Assembly (NCBI RefSeq): GCF_000421165.1
Contig: NZ_ATWI01000010.1
Coordinates: forward strand, 1-64,000
Length of the DNA stretch: 64,000 nucleotides
Origin: Marinobacter daepoensis DSM 16072
GTDB taxonomy: Bacteria; Pseudomonadota; Gammaproteobacteria; Pseudomonadales; Oleiphilaceae
Reading direction: 5' to 3'
In this document: positions 9,013 through 17,042 of the stretch, in pieces
How the letters are laid out: every line of letters starts with the position of its first letter
How positions within the stretch are numbered: position 1 is the stretch's first letter
The notes under the pieces: model-generated
What the model saw: the letters and a program-made list of their open reading frames with translations, nothing else
What the model was told of the DNA's origin: nothing
Databases searched by the model: none
Position numbers and translations under genes: made by a program

Positions 9013-9408
9013 TCAGTCTTCGCTGGTGTCTGGCAGGTAGGCGCCATCCTCGTCGTGAACTTCACGGCCGGTGACCGGCGGGTTGAACGCGCAGATCAGG
9101 CGCATGTCTTCGGTGCCGCCCCGGAGGGTGTGCTGGTCATGCTGGTCGAGTGCGTACAGGGTGCCATCGGTAATCTCGTGGGTTTCACCGGTGGCTTTGT
9201 CGGTAATGGTGCCGTTGCCAGCAACACAGTACACGGCTTCCAGGTGATGCTTGTACCAGAGATTGAGCTCGGCGCCGGCAGGAATGATGGTTTCGTGGAA
9301 CGAGAAACCCATGCCGTCTTTCTTGAGCAGCATGCGGCGGCTGGTCCAGCCCGGTCCGTGAACTTCGCGTTCGGTACCAATGATGTCTTGCACTCGTACG
9401 ATTTTCAT
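9013..9408 (-). CDS. ectC: Stand-alone L-ectoine synthase (EctC-like)
   Basis: The product is 131 aa, the normal EctC length. It is a cupin enzyme closing N-gamma-acetyl-diaminobutyrate to ectoine. Conserved segments are [41 protein letters not shown] and [17 protein letters not shown]. The iron ligands Glu57, Tyr85 and His93 are in place. The start is the ATG at 9408, six nt after GAGGA; an ATG at 9414 abuts the Shine-Dalgarno and is less likely. It is not near ectA/ectB, which begin at 62840, but pairs with a CynX-like transporter. It could be a second ectoine synthase or an enzyme for a related compound. Confidence 0.85.
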   Translation of the reverse strand: MKIVRVQDIIGTEREVHGPGWTSRRMLLKKDGMGFSFHETIIPAGAELNLWYKHHLEAVYCVAGNGTITDKATGETHEITDGTLYALDQHDQHTLRGGTEDMRLICAFNPPVTGREVHDEDGAYLPDTSED

Positions 9409-9458
9409 TCGCATTCCTCATTTTGTGATGGAATAGCCCTACAGTATAAACATGGCGT

Positions 9459-10889
9459 TCATGCCCGGTTCAACCGCCAGTCGCTGTAAGCGGCCATTGA
9501 GTGCTCGATGGCCGCGATCAGGTCTTCCCGCTGGGCGTGATTCAGGGGCTTCTGTTTCCGGCAGCGGTCCAAGGCGCGCTGAATGGCCCGGCGGCTGGTT
9601 TTGTCCAGCGTCGCCAGCCAGTGATGATCTGCCGGTTCCAGTTCGAGCAGGTCCCGGCCGGCGTGGTTCCGATGACTGACATGCCACCAGTGGTCAACGG
9701 CCCGGCCGAGCACCACATAGCCGAACTGGGCATCCTGCACCGGGCCGAAGCGGGCGGTTTTCAGGCCGTCTTTCAGAGGGCCGATGCTGAGCGCTGGCAG
9801 CACCAGACGATCGCCGTAAAAGTAACTGCCTGCGGCGCCAATGATGCCACCCACCAGCGCGCCGGTTCCGAGGGAAGAGCCCAGTGTGACAGCATCAATG
9901 CCTGCGCCCCCCACGGCACCGGCCCCAAACCCGGCCGTGGCCAGGTATTTCCGGCTGACGGCCCAGTGTTTCCGGGTGTCTTCAGAGAACAGATCGTGAT
10001 CACTGGCCCATTCCAGCTCCGCTTCCTGGCGCTGAATTTGCTGATGTTGGTAGAGGTGTTCAATACGGAGCCGGAGGGTTTGCTCCCGTTGCCTCTGGCG
10101 CTCATACCAGCGCTCCCTCAGAGTATCGGCCAGGCTCTCATCACTGAGGCTGGTTACCTGGTTGAGGGTCAGGGATCGCGTTTCCTGATGGGACATCAGC
10201 TCTTCAAGTGCATCGGCGATCAGTCGGGCGGCGTGATGCTGGTGTTGTCTGCGCTGCTCAGCCAGTAGCCGAGTGGCGTGTTCCAGCGGTTGCTCCCAAT
10301 CTGGTTCGAGCTGCCCAAAGGCTTTGAGCAGGCTCAGATGTTGATCGAACGGGGCGCGAACGGCATCGAACTTGCGGACAACCTGAAAGAACTGGCCAAG
10401 TGCAGCTTGCCAGGTATCGCTATGGTCATCAGGACCGATGCTGTTGATCAGGGCCAGGCTGGGGCGGCCCGTCCAGCGCAGGATGGTCATCTCCGCCTCA
10501 TGTTCGGGGCTGTATGGGACCGAGCCATCCACAACATAGATAATGCCAGCGCCGTCCAGAATGGGGGCAAGCAGCTCACATTCATCGACAAAGCGGCCAT
10601 CCCCCTGATGCTGAGTGACGAATGCTCTGACGGTGTCCGGGTGGTCCGATGCCGACAGACTATGGGCCTGCAGCCACTGCAGTACCCTCCTTGGCCGCTG
10701 AAACCCCGGGGTGTCTACCAGGGTATACAGGGTGCGGCCGTCGACTTTCAGCGGGTAGGCCTGCCGGGTCCGGGTGGTTCCGGGTTCCAGCGCTATGGCG
10801 ATGGCATCGTTCTGCGACAGCGTCGCTACCACGCTGGATTTGCCTTTGTTGGGGTGGCCGACCACGGCAAACATGGGGGCGGACGTCAT
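9459..10889 (-). CDS. Era-like GTPase with DUF3482 domain
   Basis: The product is 476 aa. The N-terminal GTPase domain has the P-loop GHPNKGKSS (residues 11-19), switch region GTTRTRQ and DTPGF (G3). The usual NKxD is replaced by a region around ALINSIG. The C-terminal half matches the DUF3482 pattern, with a helical linker rich in Gln/Arg and a glycine-rich hydrophobic stretch (GAGAVGGAGIDAVTLGSSLG), possibly membrane-inserting. The start overlaps the stop of the DUF2868 gene by 4 nt, a coupled pair seen in many gammaproteobacteria. The function is not established. Confidence 0.8.
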   Translation of the reverse strand: MTSAPMFAVVGHPNKGKSSVVATLSQNDAIAIALEPGTTRTRQAYPLKVDGRTLYTLVDTPGFQRPRRVLQWLQAHSLSASDHPDTVRAFVTQHQGDGRFVDECELLAPILDGAGIIYVVDGSVPYSPEHEAEMTILRWTGRPSLALINSIGPDDHSDTWQAALGQFFQVVRKFDAVRAPFDQHLSLLKAFGQLEPDWEQPLEHATRLLAEQRRQHQHHAARLIADALEELMSHQETRSLTLNQVTSLSDESLADTLRERWYERQRQREQTLRLRIEHLYQHQQIQRQEAELEWASDHDLFSEDTRKHWAVSRKYLATAGFGAGAVGGAGIDAVTLGSSLGTGALVGGIIGAAGSYFYGDRLVLPALSIGPLKDGLKTARFGPVQDAQFGYVVLGRAVDHWWHVSHRNHAGRDLLELEPADHHWLATLDKTSRRAIQRALDRCRKQKPLNHAQREDLIAAIEHSMAAYSDWRLNRA

Positions 10890-12298
10890 AGTGCTCCTCC
10901 CTCACCCACACGTTGGGTGTCCGGCGCTTCCGGTATCCGGACGATGCGGGCAAAACCGGCCGGCAGTCTCTCTGCAAAACGGAGCCAGGGTTGCAACAGA
11001 TGGGCGGCGGGTTGCTCGCTGGCGTTGGTGGCCAGAGGCAGGATCGCCACCTGCGTCGAGTCTGGCCACTGGGCTTTGGCCTGTTCAAGAAAATCGAACA
11101 GTTCGCCGGTCGGAGGCTCCCAGCTGCGGGTGACCAGAAGCACAACGGGGGAAGGCTCTTCGGTCAGTGCTTTGCCAATGCTTTGCAGTACCCTTTCATC
11201 ATCGGCCAGGGTAGCCCGGCCCCCGGCCCGGAACCGGAGCGTCTGGGGCCCGGATAACAGGGTCGGCAACTCTGGCTCGCCAGCGCCTGCCCATTGGATG
11301 AGCTGGCGGCTGTCCGGCAGGGTCTCAGGGTGAGAGCGGGTCCGCGTGTCGGGTAAATCGTGTGCGTCGTTGTGCTGATTGCCGGTGTCGAGTGTCGGGG
11401 TCTCCATGCGGTAGTGCAGGGTTTGCATGCCTGGGTGGCGTGTCAGCAGTTGTCGGGCTTTGTGGTGAAGGGCCCAATGGCTGAAGGCCAGGAGCAGCAG
11501 CCTTGGCAGAAACACCCAGGTTATCCACAACATGACGATGAATGGCCACCAGTGCCCCCATTGGGCGGGGTCGATGCCTGAGGCGCCCGGAGCTGCCCGG
11601 AAGAACCGGGTGGCCTCGATCAGCTCCAGAGAGGGAGCCGCGGCGGGCCACAGGCTTTGCCAAGGGGTTGCAAGCGCGCTTACGACCGCGTGATAGCGAG
11701 CGGCGGCGGTGTCCAGTGTGGTGCTCCAGCCGAAAGCAAGATCCTGAACCACCAGCATCACCAGTAGCGTCATGAGCCCGGTCAGAGCAAAGGTGGAGCC
11801 GCCCAGGTGAGCGGCTTTGGCCATCATCAGGGGATGCAGTGGTGCGATTGCGGGGCTGCCTGGCTGAAGGTTTAGTCGACGGAGCAGCCATCGCCAGGGT
11901 TGCCAACCGGCCAGGGACTGGGTTGTGGTGGCCAGGGCCAGCAGATTTTGCAGGGCGACAAACGCCAGAAAAAGGGTCACGTTGATGCGGGACGCGCCTT
12001 CAAAGAACAACAGCCCGGACATGGTAAATACGCCAAACAGGGCCCCGGTCAGAGCAAAGCCGCTGTTAATCCGCCGCCATTGCCGGAGTGTGCGGGTAGC
12101 GGCATCGTTGCGGGTGCCTGGGCCGCTGAGACGATCCATGTGGGCAAGCCAGGTGGCGGCATCAGGTTGGTCGCCACGGGCCTGGCAATCCAGTGCGAAG
12201 CGCCGGTCCCGGCGGTGAAGGAAAGCGGGGCTTTGGTCCCTGTCCCGCTGGATTCGTTCATCAAAATCCAGCAACAGACGAAGGGGGTGTTGGCTCAT
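10886..12298 (-). CDS. DUF2868 membrane protein
   Basis: The product is 470 aa with four main hydrophobic segments in its first 300 residues (for example FALTGALFGVFTMSGLLFF and WPFIVMLWITWVFLPRLLLL), followed by a soluble C-terminal domain. That domain contains VVLLVTRSWEPPTGELFDF. This matches DUF2868 proteins, which almost always precede the DUF3482 GTPase as here. The two probably work together at the inner membrane, but no function is known to me. No regulatory site is evident upstream, where a divergent gene starts at 12403. Confidence 0.75.
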   Translation of the reverse strand: MSQHPLRLLLDFDERIQRDRDQSPAFLHRRDRRFALDCQARGDQPDAATWLAHMDRLSGPGTRNDAATRTLRQWRRINSGFALTGALFGVFTMSGLLFFEGASRINVTLFLAFVALQNLLALATTTQSLAGWQPWRWLLRRLNLQPGSPAIAPLHPLMMAKAAHLGGSTFALTGLMTLLVMLVVQDLAFGWSTTLDTAAARYHAVVSALATPWQSLWPAAAPSLELIEATRFFRAAPGASGIDPAQWGHWWPFIVMLWITWVFLPRLLLLAFSHWALHHKARQLLTRHPGMQTLHYRMETPTLDTGNQHNDAHDLPDTRTRSHPETLPDSRQLIQWAGAGEPELPTLLSGPQTLRFRAGGRATLADDERVLQSIGKALTEEPSPVVLLVTRSWEPPTGELFDFLEQAKAQWPDSTQVAILPLATNASEQPAAHLLQPWLRFAERLPAGFARIVRIPEAPDTQRVGEGGAL

Positions 12299-12402
12299 GC
12301 AGAATCCTGTGCATTGGGTCAGTGAAGGGAGTGTTCAGGGGCTCCCCTGCTTTCCTGCTAGGATATAGCCATTACTGTGAACGAGGCCAGCCGGAAAGCG
12401 TT

Positions 12403-12765
12403 ATGCCCCACCATCTGATGAATCTGCGCCATGTACCTGACGACGAGGCTGACGACATCCGTGCCCTGTTCGATGAGCACGAGGTGCGTTATTACGAAAC
12501 GCCGCCCAGCCGCTGGGGCATCAGCATGGGCGGCTTCTGGGTTAACGACGACGAGGAAGCCCGGCGGGCGCGGGCGCTGCTTGATGCCTATCAGCAACAG
12601 CGTTTCGAAACCCAGCGCCAGGCCTATGAGCAGGGGCTTGCCCGGGGGGACATTGGTGGTGTTGGCTCCATGTTTCGTCGTTATCCGTTGCGGACTCTGG
12701 CGGCTTGCCTGGCCATTGTGGTGATCATTGGCATAAGCCTGTTGCCGTTCATTCGTCTTGGCTGA
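12403..12765 (+). CDS. DUF6164-type small membrane protein
   Basis: The product is 120 aa from the ATG at 12403 (MPHHLMNLRHVPDDEADDI). The N-terminal part resembles a DUF2007-like fold with YYETPPSRWGISMGGFWV. One C-terminal transmembrane helix (LAACLAIVVIIGISLLPFI) ends the protein. The pattern VPDDEADDIRALFDEHEVRY is typical of DUF6164. The frame is open further upstream, but those codons overlap the divergent gene and are not likely used. The function is unknown. Confidence 0.75.
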   Translation: MPHHLMNLRHVPDDEADDIRALFDEHEVRYYETPPSRWGISMGGFWVNDDEEARRARALLDAYQQQRFETQRQAYEQGLARGDIGGVGSMFRRYPLRTLAACLAIVVIIGISLLPFIRLG

Positions 12766-12838
12766 GCTTCGGTGTTTTCTTCCCGACGTGGCGGTTCCGG
12801 TACCCCTGTGGTCAGCAGTTGTCTGGTTTTCCGAACGG

Positions 12839-12856
12839 CGTCCGGTGAACCGGACG
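12839..12856. promoter_or_regulatory. Upstream activator site 1 for the 3HB hydrolase promoter
   Basis: CGTCCGGT-GA-ACCGGACG is a perfect 8-bp inverted repeat containing TCCGG-N4-CCGGA. It is centred about 146 bp upstream of the -24 GG of the sigma-54 promoter at 12991, a normal enhancer distance. The same motif recurs at 12915 and 15243. Confidence 0.7.
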
Positions 12857-12914
12857 GTGTGCTTCCCGGATGCGCCCCGCAATCGCTGGCAGCTCATGGC
12901 CTTTCCTCAGGGTG

Positions 12915-12928
12915 TCCGGAATTCCGGA
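12915..12928. promoter_or_regulatory. Upstream activator site 2 for the 3HB hydrolase promoter
   Basis: TCCGG-AATT-CCGGA is a perfect palindrome, centred 74 bp downstream of site 1 and 72 bp upstream of the -24 GG. It is probably bound by the HbcR-like activator encoded at 15276. Confidence 0.7.
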
Positions 12929-12990
12929 TTCACCAGTGCCCTGTCGGCCGTGAGTACTGGTTTTATTAGCTAATTCAATCGTTTGGTTTG

Positions 12991-13007
12991 TTGGCACAGG
13001 ATCCGCT
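12991..13007 (+). promoter_or_regulatory. Sigma-54 promoter of the 3HB-oligomer hydrolase gene
   Basis: TTGGCAC-AGGAT-CCGCT has the invariant GG-N10-GC spacing (GG at 12993-12994, GC at 13005-13006) and a perfect TTGGCAC -24 block. Transcription would begin near 13018, leaving a leader of about 47 nt. Confidence 0.75.
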
Positions 13008-13040
13008 AGGACTCTGGTGCCCCATCTCTGGGGTGAACTT

Positions 13041-13058
13041 AACAACAACAAACAAGGA
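13041..13058 (+). promoter_or_regulatory. A/C-rich leader over the ribosome site (possible Hfq target)
   Basis: The leader of the hydrolase mRNA carries AACAACAACAAACAAGGA directly over the Shine-Dalgarno. A nearly identical block (ACAACAACAAAAAGGA, 17020-17035) precedes dctP. AAnAAnAA runs next to the start are the Hfq/Crc catabolite-repression sites of pseudomonads; use here is inference. Confidence 0.4.
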
Positions 13059-13064
13059 TTGATC

Positions 13065-15167
13065 ATGAAACCAGCACTGCTCAGCACCCTGATGGGTGTC
13101 ACGTCGGTTGCCCTCACCGCCTGCAACGCCGATGAGGTATTCAATACCCGGCCAGACTTTGTGATCGGCAATATCCAACATCAGGATTATGACGGTCAGT
13201 CGGATGATCTTCTGACCGCAGGTCTTGGCGCGGCCGGCCTGGCCAGCGCCACGGCGCCGGCCTTCACAGACCCGCTGGCCCCGACGGCAGCGGAGTTGCG
13301 CCGACTGGCGATTTACAATAACTATCGGGCTCTGGTGGATACGTCACCCGGTGGTGGGTACGGTCACCTGTTTGGACCGGCGGTGGGGAACCCCGGTGAC
13401 CGAATTCCGGGCCGGGAATTCATCGCCCGTATGGTCGTGCCGGGCACCACGGTACCGGTAACCGTGATGGCTCAGGTCCCGGATGCGTTTGATCCGGAGT
13501 TTCCATGCATGGTGACGGCACCGTCCTCCGGATCTCGCGGCATCTACGGAGCCATCGGCACTGCGGGTGAGTGGGGGCTGAAGAAAGGTTGCACGGTGGT
13601 CTACACCGATAAAGGTACGGGCACCGGTGCCCACAACCTCGCGACCAATACCGGCCAGACGGTGACGGGTACGTTGACGGGGTTGGCCGATGAGGCCCTG
13701 TTTCTGGCAGATCTGGCCCCGGATCAGCGAGAGCGTTTCAACAGTCAGTGGCCAGACCGCTTTGCGTGGAAACATGCTCACTCCAGGCAAAACCCAGAAT
13801 CGGACTGGGGCCAGCAGGTGTTGCAGTCCATTGAGTTCGGATTCTATGTGCTGAATACGCTTTATGGCCGAGAACTGGGCAATGGCAATACTCTTCGTAC
13901 CATCACGCCGCGCAACACGCTGGTGATTGCCTCGAGTGTCTCCAACGGGGGCGGCGCGTCGGTGAGGGCCGCCGAACAGGATGACCGGGGCCTGATTGAT
14001 GGTGTGGCGGTGTCGGAACCGAACGTTAATCCGGCTGTGGACCGGGGGTTCACCATTCGTCAGGGCGATGGTCCGGTCATTGCCGATCACAGCCGGAGCC
14101 TGCTGGATTACACCACTGCGCTGGCGGTGTATCAGGGTTGCGCTAACCAGACATCGCTGAACCGGGACAGTGCCCCCCTGAATGCGGTGTTCAACCCCCC
14201 GGAAACCGGCCTTAACATCTGTCACTCCCTGTTCAACAAAGGCCTGGTCTCGGGTGCCACGCCGGATGATTGGGCCACCGATGCTCAGCGCATTCTCAAT
14301 AACGTGTACGGTGTGCAGCCGGAGCAGAATCTGTTGGCCCCCCTGCACTTTGGCCTGGCTGTAGCTCAAAGTATTTCCATGACCTACGCCAACGCTTATG
14401 CCCGGGCGGGGGTTGAGGATCGTGTGTGTGGACTGAGCCTGGCGGCAACAGACAGTGCCGGCGCGGTTGTGCCCCTGGCACCAGCCGCAGAAGCCGCGCT
14501 CTTTGCGGTCAGTAATGGCATTCCGCCGACGGCGGGTGTGAATCTGGTTTACGATAACGCCGAGGGGCAGCCGACGAACCTCGCCATCAGTGCGTCGCCC
14601 AGTTCTAGCCAGGTGGATTATGGCCTGGATGCCTTGTTGTGCCTGAAAAGCCTGGCCGACGGTGAGGATGTGGTAACCGGAACCGCTCTGACGGGCGCTC
14701 AGGCCGAGCTGTCGGATGCCATGGCCGGTGGCGTCGCTGCCATCCGGGCCTCAGGCAACCTGCAGCGGAAACCGGCGGTGTTTGTGACCGGGCGGGCGGA
14801 TGCCGTACTTCCCATCAATCACACCTCCCGCCCCTACGTTGGTCTCAACCAGCGAGTGGAAGGCAGGCACAGTCAGTTACGATACTACGAGATCCTGAAC
14901 GCCCATCATCTGGATGTGCTTAACGGCCTTCCGGGCGTAGGGGATCGTTATGTGCCTCTGCATTACTACTATTTCCAGGCGTTGGACCTGATCTGGGCTC
15001 ATTTGACGGAAAAGCAACCGTTGCCGCCGAGCCAGGTGGTGCGTCCCATTCCCCGGGCCAGCCTGGCGACTCCCCTGAGCGAGGCGCATCTGCCCGCGAT
15101 ACAACCGGCGCCAGCGGAGACAGACCGGATTATCTTTACCGGCTCTCAGCTTCGCATCCCCGACTGA
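13065..15167 (+). CDS. D-3-hydroxybutyrate oligomer hydrolase, lipoprotein
   Basis: The product is 700 aa from the ATG at 13065, with AAGGA upstream. The signal peptide ends in ALTAC, a lipobox with the acylated Cys at residue 20, which places the enzyme in the outer membrane or periplasm. The body matches the 3HB-oligomer hydrolase family: [19 protein letters not shown], then [22 protein letters not shown], then [12 protein letters not shown], which carries the likely nucleophilic Ser. His in [10 protein letters not shown] is a candidate triad member. The enzyme cuts short poly-3HB chains to monomer. Neighbours encode 3HB uptake and oxidation, which supports the call. Control is by the sigma-54 promoter at 12991. 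Confidence 0.85.
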   Translation: MKPALLSTLMGVTSVALTACNADEVFNTRPDFVIGNIQHQDYDGQSDDLLTAGLGAAGLASATAPAFTDPLAPTAAELRRLAIYNNYRALVDTSPGGGYGHLFGPAVGNPGDRIPGREFIARMVVPGTTVPVTVMAQVPDAFDPEFPCMVTAPSSGSRGIYGAIGTAGEWGLKKGCTVVYTDKGTGTGAHNLATNTGQTVTGTLTGLADEALFLADLAPDQRERFNSQWPDRFAWKHAHSRQNPESDWGQQVLQSIEFGFYVLNTLYGRELGNGNTLRTITPRNTLVIASSVSNGGGASVRAAEQDDRGLIDGVAVSEPNVNPAVDRGFTIRQGDGPVIADHSRSLLDYTTALAVYQGCANQTSLNRDSAPLNAVFNPPETGLNICHSLFNKGLVSGATPDDWATDAQRILNNVYGVQPEQNLLAPLHFGLAVAQSISMTYANAYARAGVEDRVCGLSLAATDSAGAVVPLAPAAEAALFAVSNGIPPTAGVNLVYDNAEGQPTNLAISASPSSSQVDYGLDALLCLKSLADGEDVVTGTALTGAQAELSDAMAGGVAAIRASGNLQRKPAVFVTGRADAVLPINHTSRPYVGLNQRVEGRHSQLRYYEILNAHHLDVLNGLPGVGDRYVPLHYYYFQALDLIWAHLTEKQPLPPSQVVRPIPRASLATPLSEAHLPAIQPAPAETDRIIFTGSQLRIPD

Positions 15168-15204
15168 ACCGCCGGGCCGCTGGCTTGATGCTGGCCGAGC
15201 GGGA

Positions 15205-15233
15205 TTGCCCCCGGTCCGGGGGCTTCCTATACT
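15205..15233 (+). promoter_or_regulatory. Sigma-70 promoter of the sigma-54 activator gene
   Basis: TTGCCC (15205-15210), a 17-bp spacer and TATACT (15228-15233) predict transcription from about 15240. The spacer contains CCCCCGGTCCGGGGG, a tight hairpin that may also end the hydrolase transcript. Confidence 0.6.
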
Positions 15234-15242
15234 CTGGTGACG

Positions 15243-15262
15243 GCGTCCGGAAATCCGGACGC
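15243..15262. promoter_or_regulatory. Operator of the activator gene (autoregulation)
   Basis: GCGTCCGG-AAAT-CCGGACGC is a perfect 8-bp inverted repeat and the best copy of the TCCGG-N4-CCGGA motif in the region. It is centred about 13 bp after the predicted start of transcription, where bound protein would block the gene's own promoter. Confidence 0.65.
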
Positions 15263-15275
15263 CCAAGGACACATC

Positions 15276-16721
15276 ATGAAACCATCCCCACCCGTGAGCG
15301 CGCGGACTATGAGCGAGTTGTTTGCCAACAAGAACAAAAGCGGTCTGACCCGTGACCTGATTGAAGCCCTTTTCCCCATGTTTGAGGAAGCCAGTGCGGG
15401 CGCCATTGCCGTTGACCGGGATGCCATGATCACCTGGATCAACAGCAGTTACTCTCAGTTGCTCGGGCTGGTAGATCCTTCCCATGCCATTGGCAAGCCG
15501 GTGCGCAAGGTGATTCCCCAGACCCGGATGCCGGAGGTTGTGGAAACCGGTAAGCCCCTGTTGCTGGACATCATGGAGCACAACCGGCAGCAGCTGGTAG
15601 TTACCCGCCTGCCCTACTATGACGAACAGGGTGGCATTGTGGGGGCAGTGGCGTTTGTGCTGTATGACGATCTGCAGCCGCTGACGCCTCTGGTGGCTAA
15701 ATACCGGCGCCTGCACAGGGACCTCGCCGCTGCCCGTAAGGCTCTGGCCAAGAAAGCCCGGGGCACGCGATACAGTCTGGGCGATTTTGTCGGAGGAAGC
15801 CCCGCAGCACTGGAAGTCAAACGTCGGGCGCGCCTGGCTGCCGGGCGTGACATGCCGGTTTTGCTGCTTGGGGAGACCGGCACCGGTAAGGAAGTTCTGG
15901 CCCAGGCCATCCATGCGGTCTCGCCGCGTGCCAACCACCCCTTTGTCGGCGTCAATGTGGCGGCGGTGCCAGAAAACCTGCTGGAAGCCGAGTTTTTCGG
16001 TGTGGCTCCGGGGGCATACACCGGCGCTGACCGCCGCACCCGAGAAGGCAAGTTCCAGCTGGCCAACGGTGGCACACTTTTCCTGGATGAGGTGGGGGAT
16101 ATGCCCTTGCCGCTGCAGGCTAAATTATTGCGGGCTTTGCAGGAAGGCGAGATTGAACCGCTGGGATCGAACAAGGTGGCCATGGTGGATGTCCGGGTGA
16201 TTGCGGCGACCAGCCGCAATCTGGAAGCCATGATTGCCGAGGGAAGCTTTCGCTCCGATCTTTATTACCGCCTGAACGTGCTGGAGATCAATATTCCGCC
16301 CCTGCGAGACCGATTGGCAGATCTGGGGGTGCTGTGTGAGGCCCTGCTGGGAGAAATCTGTGAGGGTCAGGAGTTGCGTGGCGACATTACCGATGCTGGC
16401 GTGGCGGCGTTGGGCAGTTATGACTGGCCGGGCAACATCCGTGAGTTGCGGAACGTCCTGGAGCGGGCGCTCACCATGAGCGAAGAAGGCGAGCTGCTTG
16501 ATGCGGATGCCATTTTCAAGGTGCTGCCTCGGGGTGGCCAGCGGCTGATGTCGCCCTCACCAGCCAGGCCGGTACGTCCTCTGGCCCGGATTGTGGCGGA
16601 GGCTGAGGCCCAGGCCATTGAGGAAGCCCTGGTGACCTGTCGGGGCAATCGCACTAAAGCGGCACGACTGCTGGGGATTTCCCGTTCGGTACTCTACGAA
16701 AAACTGGCCAGACTGTCCTGA
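15276..16721 (+). CDS. hbcR: HbcR-like sigma-54 activator of 3-hydroxybutyrate use
   Basis: The product is 481 aa. A PAS domain occupies residues 30-135 (no receiver domain, so a small-molecule or redox signal is likely). The AAA+ domain follows, with Walker A GETGTGKE (199-206), the sigma-54 contact loop GAYTGA (246-251, a Tyr variant of GAFTGA) and GGTLFLDEVGDM (Walker B). The C-terminus is a Fis-type helix-turn-helix (NRTKAARLLGISRSVLYEKL). The start is the ATG at 15276 after AAGGA. Flanking 3HB genes with sigma-54 promoters, and the known sigma-54 activator PA2005/HbcR of Pseudomonas aeruginosa 3HB catabolism, support the name; orthology is inferred. Confidence 0.8.
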   Translation: MKPSPPVSARTMSELFANKNKSGLTRDLIEALFPMFEEASAGAIAVDRDAMITWINSSYSQLLGLVDPSHAIGKPVRKVIPQTRMPEVVETGKPLLLDIMEHNRQQLVVTRLPYYDEQGGIVGAVAFVLYDDLQPLTPLVAKYRRLHRDLAAARKALAKKARGTRYSLGDFVGGSPAALEVKRRARLAAGRDMPVLLLGETGTGKEVLAQAIHAVSPRANHPFVGVNVAAVPENLLEAEFFGVAPGAYTGADRRTREGKFQLANGGTLFLDEVGDMPLPLQAKLLRALQEGEIEPLGSNKVAMVDVRVIAATSRNLEAMIAEGSFRSDLYYRLNVLEINIPPLRDRLADLGVLCEALLGEICEGQELRGDITDAGVAALGSYDWPGNIRELRNVLERALTMSEEGELLDADAIFKVLPRGGQRLMSPSPARPVRPLARIVAEAEAQAIEEALVTCRGNRTKAARLLGISRSVLYEKLARLS

Positions 16722-16729
16722 ATCCCGGT
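16716..16729. promoter_or_regulatory. Degenerate activator site 1 for the dctPQM promoter
   Basis: TCCTG-AATC-CCGGT matches TCCGG-N4-CCGGA at 8 of 10 positions and overlaps the activator's stop codon. It is centred 137 bp upstream of the -24 GG of the dctP promoter, comparable to the 146 bp of site 1 at the hydrolase gene. Confidence 0.45.
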
Positions 16730-16778
16730 CAGGTGTCCTGTTGTCCGTACAGTTACCTACGACCATTGTCTTTAAGTG

Positions 16779-16792
16779 TCTTGAAATCCGGA
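16779..16792. promoter_or_regulatory. Degenerate activator site 2 for the dctPQM promoter
   Basis: TCTTG-AAAT-CCGGA matches the palindrome at 8 of 10 positions, with one perfect half. It is centred 74 bp upstream of the -24 GG, almost the same as the 72 bp of site 2 at the hydrolase gene. Confidence 0.5.
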
Positions 16793-16855
16793 CGGCGGTC
16801 TTTTTCTGGTGGAGGGTTTTTTTCGTATTTCATTGAAATGTAAGGTTTTATTTTC

Positions 16856-16874
16856 TATGGCATGGTGTCTGCTT
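16856..16874 (+). promoter_or_regulatory. Sigma-54 promoter of the dctPQM / 3HB operon
   Basis: TATGGCATGGTGTCTGCTT carries GG (16859-16860) and GC (16871-16872) at exactly N10 spacing, with -24 TGGCAT and -12 CTGCTT. Transcription would begin near 16884. Confidence 0.7.
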
Positions 16875-17042
16875 TAAGCCCGGGTGCAGGACGTCAGAAC
16901 AATGTATGAAAACAAGGCTGGCGTAAGCCCGTTGGACCCAAACCTGTGCAGCTTTGGTTTCCTGCGTTGTCTGATCAGATTCAGGCGTGGCCTGCCGGCA
17001 ACGAACCGGAGGCTTTACGACAACAACAAAAAGGATCACTTC

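Larger units (their letters stand above)
16722..17042 (+). other. Intergenic region between the activator gene and dctP
   Basis: About 320 bp hold the two degenerate activator sites, the sigma-54 promoter at 16856, a roughly 160-nt leader and the A/C-rich block over the dctP ribosome site. The T-rich run at 16799-16823 has no stem in front of it, so I do not call a terminator. Confidence 0.6.

Noticed and set aside
13344-14369. 341-codon minus-strand frame opposite the 3HB-oligomer hydrolase
   Set aside because: Shadow frame; the plus strand has family motifs and a signal peptide.
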